From assembly GCA_030647195.1 (NCBI GenBank), contig JAUSKD010000040.1, positions 1-40,065 on the forward strand: a DNA stretch of 40,065 nucleotides, in the 5' to 3' direction. Positions 34,975 to 40,065 of the stretch are shown one piece after another (the stretch's first letter is position 1; each line of letters starts with the position of its first letter). This DNA is from Candidatus Peribacter sp. GTDB taxonomy: Bacteria; Patescibacteriota; Gracilibacteria; Peribacterales; Peribacteraceae. A program made the position numbers and the translations under genes. Under the pieces are notes generated by a model. That model was given only the letters and a program-made list of their open reading frames with translations. It was not told where the DNA came from and did not search any database.

Positions 34975-36027
34975 ATGCCTGAATTTTCCCATCATGTGGG
35001 ATGGCTCCAGGATGTTCTTGATACTGCTGATGCTGCAGAGAAAGTTGCTGGAAGCTTACAGGACCAAATGCGTCGGAAGCTTGAAGAAGGCATAAGTGTT
35101 TGCGAGGCAGTTTTGAGTCAAAATCCGGAGAGCACGATGGCAAAGCACATTAAGGAGCGGATTGACCGTCTTCTTGCAGGTAGTACCGTTCCGTCCGACA
35201 ACGCAGGATCAGAGCGAACGATTACGGAAGCGGATGCATCGCATTTGGACCGAATCATCGAGGGTGTTGAGTTGGGGGTGGAGCAGATGCGTGTGCGACT
35301 TGAGCAACAGGAACGTGCAACGCCGAGAGAATACTGTCCCCATGCCTTGTCTGTTCCATTTACGCTGGTAAATCGCAATCAGCCGAATTCATTCAAGAAC
35401 TTTCCGCGCCACTGGCTTGATGCAGAGGGTGGTCGTGCACCGAGAACGTACTCCCTGCAACACGGACAATTTTCCTATGATATTGTTCCGGAACGCTTCG
35501 CCCGCGAGCGGCAGGACGTGTTCGGCCAGTACGATGCCCGATATAATTTGGTGCGGATGCCGGAGGGGTTTAACCCTTCCTCGCCCTTCGCGCTCATACC
35601 GTTCTATCACGAGATGGTACACGTCGCTCAGGGGAGTCAGCTGCGTGCGCGCATGGGCGAAGAGGCCTTCAGAAACTTCTATGACGGGAGCAAACGCATC
35701 ATCCTTCCCTTCGAGATTGAGGCATATGGACTTCAATTCGAGATGATGGACCGATTGCTTGGCGGATGGCTGCGCGCCGGTGCTGCGGCAGGCGCTTCTG
35801 CAGAGCGTATGAATGCACTGATGAGCCAACTGAAAGCGCAGGAGCAGCATCGTTGGCTCGCGCAGAACATTCTTGCGGGCATGAAAATCTTCTTCCCACA
35901 CGGCTGGAGAGATGATCGTTCTTCATCTTGCTCGTCGGCGTTTGCCGATGCGATGCGCCGAACGTACGCTCCCGAGGGTCAGCTGTACACGCTGGATGCA
36001 CGGGGTTTACCCGTTCCTCTGCGCTGA
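34975..36027 (+). CDS. Hypothetical HExxH zinc metallopeptidase-like protein, 350 aa
   Basis: No close family recognised. The motif HEMVH is at residues 212-216 and EIEAY at 247-251; HExxH with Glu249 about 33 residues later fits the gluzincin zinc site (two His and a Glu, with Glu213 as base). Residues 1-110 are helical (VGWLQDVLDTADAAEKVAGSLQDQMRRKLEEGISVCEAVL), possibly a pairing or regulatory part. The region before the site (YDIVPERFARERQDVFGQYDARYNLVRMP) looks like the substrate-side sheet, with an N-rich opening. There is no signal peptide or membrane segment, so the protein acts in the cytosol or is released in another way. Substrate unknown. Confidence 0.65.
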   Translation: MPEFSHHVGWLQDVLDTADAAEKVAGSLQDQMRRKLEEGISVCEAVLSQNPESTMAKHIKERIDRLLAGSTVPSDNAGSERTITEADASHLDRIIEGVELGVEQMRVRLEQQERATPREYCPHALSVPFTLVNRNQPNSFKNFPRHWLDAEGGRAPRTYSLQHGQFSYDIVPERFARERQDVFGQYDARYNLVRMPEGFNPSSPFALIPFYHEMVHVAQGSQLRARMGEEAFRNFYDGSKRIILPFEIEAYGLQFEMMDRLLGGWLRAGAAAGASAERMNALMSQLKAQEQHRWLAQNILAGMKIFFPHGWRDDRSSSCSSAFADAMRRTYAPEGQLYTLDARGLPVPLR

Positions 36028-36061
36028 AGTGTCTCTTGGGAGATGGTTTGGAGTGAACGTA

Positions 36062-36658
36062 TTATTCTGGCATCTTGCTGAGAAAATTCCTGAGTTGAAC
36101 TGCCGCACGACCCCTATGGCTCGTACTATTTTTTTGTTCAATTGTTAAGGCTGAGAATACACGAGAATGACCTTCTGGCTTAAAGCAGGCGGAGATCGGC
36201 AATCCGGGTAGATAGTCTGCTTCAAGCGTTGGCGTGATGATGCCTTCGCAGCGTCCCTCGAAGGTATACGTCGCGCCCAGCTGATCCACATAGGCGAGCA
36301 CGCAGACGAAGGCGGCGCGTTTGTTTTCCTCGTCCCTCATGCGCTCCAGAAAATGAGCGATCCACTCGCTGTCCGTCGCGTCGGGCCCCGCACCCCAGCG
36401 GCGCGTGTGGATGCCCAATTCGTCTTTCAGTGCTTCCACCATGATGCCCGAGTCATCTGCAACGGTTGGCAGTTGCGTGCGCTCGAAGTAAAAGTGCGCT
36501 TTCTCACGCGCATTCGCTTCGAAGGTCTTGCCAGTCTCTGGGGGTACTTCGGTGAGTCCGACATGTGCAGGCGTCAGTACCTTCAGGGGTAAGCCCTGCA
36601 GCACTTCCGAAATTTCGATGACTTTGCCGGGATTATTTGTGCCAAGGAGAAGTTTCAT
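36062..36658 (-). CDS. rdgB: XTP/dITP diphosphatase (RdgB/HAM1 family)
   Basis: 198 residues, normal length. The N-terminal LLLGTNNPGKVIEISEVL matches the family nucleotide loop, followed by GKTFEANAREKAHFYFERTQLPTVADDSGIMVEAL with the catalytic ADDSGI motif, then RRWGAG. The usual GFGYDPIF segment is degenerate (YLPGLPISACFKPEG), but the C-terminal SHRGRA is kept. The enzyme removes non-canonical purine triphosphates such as XTP and dITP to prevent their incorporation. Its TATTCT -10 (36673-36668, 9 nt from the ATG) lies inside a repeat arm of TGTATTC words. Convergent with the HExxH gene. Confidence 0.9.
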   Translation of the reverse strand: MKLLLGTNNPGKVIEISEVLQGLPLKVLTPAHVGLTEVPPETGKTFEANAREKAHFYFERTQLPTVADDSGIMVEALKDELGIHTRRWGAGPDATDSEWIAHFLERMRDEENKRAAFVCVLAYVDQLGATYTFEGRCEGIITPTLEADYLPGLPISACFKPEGHSRVFSALTIEQKNSTSHRGRAAVQLRNFLSKMPE

Positions 36659-36666
36659 AACTGTTT

Positions 36667-36737
36667 AAGAATACAAGAATTCAGGAATACAAGAATACAG
36701 GGAGGATTTCAGGGAAAGAAGGTATCAGGGTTCTTTG
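36667..36737. repeat. Left repeat arm of the four-helix-bundle gene
   Basis: Words such as AAGAATACAAGAATTCAGG and GAATACAGGG repeat, ending with GGATTTCAGGG at 36704-36714. That 11-mer is exactly complementary to CCCTGAAATCC at 37138-37148 in the right arm. The arm overlaps the last codons and stop of the four-helix-bundle gene and the promoter of rdgB. Confidence 0.65.
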
Positions 36738-37120
36738 GTTTGTGCTGCTGTGGAAGTCAGCTTGGAGACAATACTTGAAAAGATGAAGAGGAATTGCTGA
36801 GCTTCTGAGGCAAGCGCACATCGTCGCTGTTCAAGAGCGGGTTGGTTGTCTGTATTGACGAGTTGCAGCCAGTAATGGCTTTCCTTTGATTCTTTCCTAC
36901 ATATTTTCAAAATACGAATAGCATCCTTTTTACTCATTGCCTCACTTGCCTCCAGGTAGTTTGCTCCGATGGAGCCGGAGGATCGAATGAGTTGCTTTCC
37001 ATCCTCGATATTTGCCATCGATCGTGAGAGGTCCCGCACGAATGAGCGGATATCTTTTGCGAAGCAAAAAGTTCTCTCCTGAAGATCCCTCTGCGCTTTG
37101 CGGAACTCGGTTGTGACCAT
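36725..37120 (-). CDS. Four-helix-bundle protein (S23 / 23S rRNA intervening-sequence protein family)
   Basis: 131 residues. The family pattern is clear: KAQRDLQERTFCFAKDIRSFVRDL, SMANIEDGKQLIRSSGSIGANYLEASEAMSKKDAIRILKICRKESKESHYWLQL, where IRSSGSIGANYLEA is the signature turn, then a last helix (ALASEAQQFLFIFSSIVSKL). The family is encoded in intervening sequences of 23S rRNA genes in some bacteria and as stand-alone genes; the Avd protein of diversity-generating retroelements is a relative. There is no rRNA or retroelement here. The gene has an extended -10 TGCTATAGT ending 6 nt before the ATG and is bracketed by two inverted arms of low-complexity words, like an independent inserted unit. 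The molecular role is unknown. Confidence 0.88.
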   Translation of the reverse strand: MVTTEFRKAQRDLQERTFCFAKDIRSFVRDLSRSMANIEDGKQLIRSSGSIGANYLEASEAMSKKDAIRILKICRKESKESHYWLQLVNTDNQPALEQRRCALASEAQQFLFIFSSIVSKLTSTAAQTKEP

Positions 37121-37126
37121 TCAGGC

Positions 37127-37135
37127 ACTATAGCA
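37127..37135 (-). promoter_or_regulatory. Extended -10 TGCTATAGT of the four-helix-bundle gene, leaderless
   Basis: Minus-strand TGC plus TATAGT (37132-37127) ends 6 nt before the ATG at 37120. It lies just inside the right repeat arm. Confidence 0.6.
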
Positions 37136-37198
37136 GTCCCTGAAATCCTGAAGCTTCCTTGGACCCTTGGATCCCTGTAATCCTGGCACCCTTGCCGT
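37136..37198. repeat. Right repeat arm of the four-helix-bundle gene
   Basis: Read on the minus strand: CCAGGATTACAGGGATCC, AAGGGTCCAAGG and CAGGATTTCAGGG words. CAGGATTACA on this strand resembles CAGGAATACA on the left arm, and GGATTTCAGGG is exact in both. It sits in the gap between the ftsK stop and the four-helix-bundle promoter. Confidence 0.6.
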
Positions 37199-37248
37199 GA
37201 CGTTCTATCGCATTATGGAACGCCAAAATCCACGAATAGAAGCCATAA

Positions 37249-39522
37249 TCAGGGTGTGGCCATTTTTTCGATATAGACCTTCCGTGCCTTTGCACCTTCC
37301 ACCGGTCCGATCAGTCCTTTCTGTTCCATGATGTCGAGCAGCTTGGCCGCGCGGGCGTACCCAACACTCATGCGGCGCTGCAGCAGGCTGGCCGAGGCCT
37401 TGCCCGTCTCCTGTACCACTTTCACCGCTTCGAAGAAGAGATCGTCGCCGCCGTTATCGTCGGCTTCGAGATCGATCTGGGCGTAAGGCCGCGAGAGCGT
37501 GGTGGCACCTTCCGGTCCGTCCTCCCCAGTATTCACTCCCTCCTCATCCTCCTCCGCGAGGGCGATCTGCTCGGTGATGCGGCCGCCGCCGGCGATCTTC
37601 ACCGCGTTGATCACGCGCTCCACCTCCTTCGTGCCGACGAAGATGCCCTGAATGCGCACGGGATCGGGCGTGGATGCGGTCATGTAGAGCATGTCTCCTT
37701 TGCCGAGCAGATCCTCGGCACCGACGCCGTCCAGGATCGTCCGGGAATCCACCGAGCTCACCGTGCGGAAGGCGATGCGCGTGGGGATATTGGCCTTGAT
37801 GAGGCCGGTGATGACATCCACGCTCGGGCGCTGGGTGGCGATGATCAGGTGCATCCCCACGGCACGGGCCATCTGGGCGATGCGGGCGATCATCGTCTCG
37901 GTGTCGCGCCGGTACTGGCGCATCATGAGGTCCGCCAGCTCGTCCACGACGATGATGATGCGCGGCAGCAGGTTGGCTTCGTCCGTCTGCTTCTCGTTGT
38001 ACTCATCCAGGTTCCGCGCGCCTGCGTCGGAGAAGCGGTGGAGACGACGGCCCATTTCGGCCACCGCCCAGCGCAGCGCCTGCAGGGCTTTCTCCGATTC
38101 GGAGATCACGGGCGTGAGCAGATGCGGGATGCCGTCGTAGGGCGTCAGCTCGACGCGCTTGGGGTCGATGAGGATAAACTTGAGCTCGTTCGGGGCATTC
38201 TGGTAGAGGAGCGACGTCAGGAACGTATTCATGCACACGGATTTGCCCGATCCGGTGGCGCCGGCGATCAGCAGGTGCGGCATGTCGTTGAGAGCGGCCA
38301 CGACGGCCAATCCCCCGACATCGCGGCCAAGCGGAAGCGAGAGCTGCGAGGTTGATTGAGTGAATTCCGGGCTCTCGAGGATTTCGCGCAGGTGCACGGT
38401 GGTGCGTTTGCTGTTGGGCATCTCGAGGCCCACGAGCGATTTGCCGGGGATGGGCGCCTGGATGCGCAGGCTCGGCGCGGCGAGGGCGAGAGCCAGATCG
38501 TCCTTGAGACTTTCGATGTGACTTAATCGAACACCTTCGGCAGGTTCAAGCGTGAACTGCGTCACCGTGGGACCGGGGTGGGCATCGCGCATGGTCACGC
38601 TGATTTCGAATTCTTCCAGCTTCTCCTCGATTTTCTTGGCCTGCATTTTCAGCTCCTCGTCATCGATGGCAAGTTCGCTGTGTGTGTCTTCCAAAAGCTC
38701 CAACCCCGGGAATGTCCACTCCTCGAAGCGGGTATCCTTCATCTGCAAAATATCTTTGATCTTCGCCTTTACGTTCTTCTCGCTCTTCTCGGCGGCAATC
38801 TTCTTGGCCATTGCCTTCTTATTCTCTTTCTGCGCGAAGGCCGGACGGACGATGTTGAGCTCGGGCGCTTCACGATCCTGTTCCACAAGATCTTCCTTCG
38901 CTTCCTCCTCCTCTTCTACCTGCTGTCTCTTTACATCTTCGGTTCTGGGCGTGCGCACGGTTCGGGGCTTCATCTCGACACGCTTGGCTGTCAGATCACG
39001 GACTAACTGCCAGATCGCGCCTACGTTGGGCTCGAACGCAATGACGACGCCGATGAAGAAGAAGGCCCCCAGCACGGTGTAGCCCACAGGCCGCGAGAAG
39101 AAGAGCAAGAAGGGCACGCTGGCAAGAAAGCCGATGGCGCCGCCCAGTTCCTCCTTTTTTGTGGCGATCTCCTGAACGGGCGCGCCGATGTGCATGAGCC
39201 CGAGGAAGGTTACGAGGCAGAGTACCAGCCCCACGGACCGCTTCGTCTTGAAGTGATCCTCGCTCGTGAAGAAGTGCAGGAGGGCAGAGACGATCAGGAC
39301 AACGGGGAAGATGATGCTCCACTTGCCGAAGAAGAACGTGAGCACCGAGCGCACCGCACCGCCGGCACTGCCGGCCTGTTCCCGGAGCGAGAGAGCGATG
39401 AGCATGCCCAGCATGAACTGGACAACGCCGCTGACTTGCCTGCGCGTGGCCGGACTCATCTCGATCGCGGGCGAATTTTTTCTGCTTCTGGGCCGCTTGA
39501 GTTTTCGACGGTGTCGGGGCAC
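37249..39522 (-). CDS. ftsK: FtsK/SpoIIIE DNA translocase
   Basis: 757 residues from the GTG at 39522, chosen because TACAAT ends 7 nt upstream and codons above it translate a repeat element. Four membrane helices lie between about residues 25 and 170 (VVQFMLGMLIALSL, IIFPVVLIVSALLHFF, VGLVLCLVTFLGLMH, FLLFFSRPVGYTVLGAFFFIGVVIAF), followed by a charged linker. The motor has Walker A LIAGATGSGKSVCMN near residue 420 and Walker B IIIVVDELADLMM near 524, with the FtsK signature ATQRPSVDVITGLIKANIPTRIAF. The C-terminal gamma winged helix (LLQRRMSVGYARAAKLLDIMEQKGLIGP) reads orienting DNA sequences. It pumps chromosomal DNA at the division septum. Confidence 0.96.
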   Translation of the reverse strand: MPRHRRKLKRPRSRKNSPAIEMSPATRRQVSGVVQFMLGMLIALSLREQAGSAGGAVRSVLTFFFGKWSIIFPVVLIVSALLHFFTSEDHFKTKRSVGLVLCLVTFLGLMHIGAPVQEIATKKEELGGAIGFLASVPFLLFFSRPVGYTVLGAFFFIGVVIAFEPNVGAIWQLVRDLTAKRVEMKPRTVRTPRTEDVKRQQVEEEEEAKEDLVEQDREAPELNIVRPAFAQKENKKAMAKKIAAEKSEKNVKAKIKDILQMKDTRFEEWTFPGLELLEDTHSELAIDDEELKMQAKKIEEKLEEFEISVTMRDAHPGPTVTQFTLEPAEGVRLSHIESLKDDLALALAAPSLRIQAPIPGKSLVGLEMPNSKRTTVHLREILESPEFTQSTSQLSLPLGRDVGGLAVVAALNDMPHLLIAGATGSGKSVCMNTFLTSLLYQNAPNELKFILIDPKRVELTPYDGIPHLLTPVISESEKALQALRWAVAEMGRRLHRFSDAGARNLDEYNEKQTDEANLLPRIIIVVDELADLMMRQYRRDTETMIARIAQMARAVGMHLIIATQRPSVDVITGLIKANIPTRIAFRTVSSVDSRTILDGVGAEDLLGKGDMLYMTASTPDPVRIQGIFVGTKEVERVINAVKIAGGGRITEQIALAEEDEEGVNTGEDGPEGATTLSRPYAQIDLEADDNGGDDLFFEAVKVVQETGKASASLLQRRMSVGYARAAKLLDIMEQKGLIGPVEGAKARKVYIEKMATP

Positions 39523-39529
39523 GGTGGAG

Positions 39530-39535
39530 ATTGTA
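39530..39535 (-). promoter_or_regulatory. ftsK: -10 TACAAT of ftsK, leaderless GTG
   Basis: Minus-strand TACAAT (39535-39530) ends 7 nt before the GTG at 39522. Confidence 0.6.
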
Positions 39536-39570
39536 GACGTGTTGGGATGGGTTTTGAAATAGGTGTTTTG

Positions 39571-39670
39571 GGTCGGGATTCGGGAAATAGGGAAGTAGGG
39601 AATTTGGCGTTTACGATAGAACCGCGAGCATTTCCGAGTTCCCGAATTCCCCAGTTCCCTGTGCTCTTCC
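39571..39670. repeat. Low-complexity inverted-word element H
   Basis: GGGATTCGGGAAATAGGGAA-type words on + (39571-39607), a 23-nt loop, then TTCCCGAATTCCCCAGTTCCC-type words (39631-39670). ATTCGGGAA at 39578-39586 is exactly complementary to TTCCCGAAT at 39639-39647. It lies between two divergent genes, the one element not next to a stop codon. Confidence 0.65.
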
Positions 39671-39673
39671 TGA

Positions 39674-39711
39674 TACAATTTCTTTGTCAGCCCTCTCTTC
39701 GTCGCTAGGAT
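39674..39711 (+). promoter_or_regulatory. -10 candidates of the RmlD-like gene
   Basis: TAGGAT (39706-39711) ends 6 nt before the ATG at 39718. TGATACAAT (39671-39679) is a better box but leaves a leader of about 30 nt. Confidence 0.4.
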
Positions 39712-39717
39712 AGTTTC

Positions 39718-40065
39718 ATGAAAGTTCTCCTCTTCGGCGGACGGGGATACATGGGTGAACAATTTCTGAAGATCTTTCCGAAAGCGCTCATTCCGCCAGT
39801 GGACATTGCCGACCCTGCAGCCGTTGCGGAGGTGCTTGATCGCGAAAAGCCAGACGTCGTCATCAATGCTGCAGGAAAGACGGGCGTACCCAATGTGGAC
39901 TGGTGCGAGGATCATAAACTCGAAACGATGCATGCCAACGTCCTCGGTCCCATTGTGCTTGCTGAGCAGTGTGGCAAGCGAGGGATCTACTGGGTGCACT
40001 TGAGCTCCGGCTGCATCTACGAGGGGCAGAAAGGAAAGAAAGGGGAGGAAGGTAAGGAAGGTAAG
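39718..40065 (+). CDS. RmlD-like sugar-nucleotide reductase (NAD(P)-binding), 3' partial
   Basis: 116 residues visible; the gene runs off the window. The Rossmann opening MKVLLFGGRGYMGEQFLKIF, the segment DREKPDVVINAAGKTGVPNVDWCEDHKLETMHANVLGPIVLAEQC and YWVHLSSGCIYEG match the dTDP-4-dehydrorhamnose reductase/RmlD-type short-chain dehydrogenases, which make activated deoxysugars for surface glycans. The Ser-Ser-Gly is the catalytic Ser/Thr strand; the Tyr-x3-Lys part would come next. The last codons translate a purine-rich run (GQKGKKGEEGKEGK), which looks like an arm of a low-complexity element inside a surface loop. Divergent from ftsK. Confidence 0.8.
   Translation, partial: MKVLLFGGRGYMGEQFLKIFPKALIPPVDIADPAAVAEVLDREKPDVVINAAGKTGVPNVDWCEDHKLETMHANVLGPIVLAEQCGKRGIYWVHLSSGCIYEGQKGKKGEEGKEGK

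Noticed and set aside
37203-37249. ATTATGG/CCATAAT inverted repeat downstream of ftsK as a terminator
   Set aside because: The stem is only 7 bp, the loop is long and there is no T-run, so I do not call it.
39523-39999. N-terminal extension of FtsK to position 39999
   Set aside because: It runs through element H and overlaps the divergent RmlD-like gene. A GTG with a -10 box 7 nt upstream gives a normal FtsK.

Overview
The window reads as a chromosomal segment of a Candidate Phyla Radiation (Patescibacteria) bacterium, most likely of the GC-rich Peregrinibacteria/Peribacteria group. This is an inference from gene content: a DUF5671 membrane protein, a VirD4/HerA-like ATPase without a conjugation cluster, a four-helix-bundle (S23/IVP) gene, sortase plus LPxTG cell-wall logic, dense packing on both strands, and GC well above 50% except in a few AT-rich promoters. 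I saw no rRNA, tRNA, CRISPR array, phage block or transposase.

Layout. 1-5.9 kb: cell-envelope genes (peptidoglycan-binding protein, RlpA-like protein), a large membrane-anchored DNA-translocase-like ATPase, and a patatin-like hydrolase. 5.9-11.7 kb: small hypothetical genes, a GNAT protein, a 627-aa HExxH protein, a DUF4349 protein, YbaB and an orphan coiled protein. 11.7-20.7 kb: MltG, LOG family, Der GTPase, another GNAT protein, LeuRS, DUF5671, methyltransferase. 20.8-25.6 kb: RNA C5-cytosine methyltransferase, DnaG primase, RpoD sigma factor. 25.8-31.8 kb: a surface region with a frameshifted ice-binding-like LPNTG adhesin, its sortase, a LysE exporter and a secreted beta-helix protein with poly-G tracts at its 5' end. 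31.9-40 kb: UvrD-type helicase-nuclease, second HExxH protein, RdgB, four-helix-bundle gene, FtsK, and the start of an RmlD-like gene.

Four things stand out. (1) At least seven intergenic sites, six of them abutting a stop codon, carry the same odd architecture: a short degenerate word repeated on one strand, then the reverse complement of that word repeated. The word differs from site to site (purine-rich, GATTTGCG, GATGCCGAAGA, GGGAA and others), but two sites are clearly diverged copies of each other. At another site two such arms bracket a four-helix-bundle gene, which recalls the intervening sequences of 23S rRNA. (2) About a dozen genes have a -10 box ending only 6-9 nt before the start codon and no Shine-Dalgarno, which predicts widespread leaderless transcription. 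(3) G8 and G12 tracts sit at the promoter and 5' end of the secreted beta-helix gene in a layout that fits phase variation. (4) The housekeeping sigma factor ends in a four-cysteine zinc-ribbon-like tail after region 4.

How the genes work together: MltG, RlpA, the peptidoglycan-binding protein, sortase, adhesin and beta-helix protein point to a Gram-positive-like wall with anchored surface proteins. DnaG, RpoD, Der, LeuRS, the RNA methyltransferase, RdgB, FtsK and the helicase-nuclease are ordinary information-processing and division functions. Most genes appear to be transcribed singly from their own promoters rather than in long operons.
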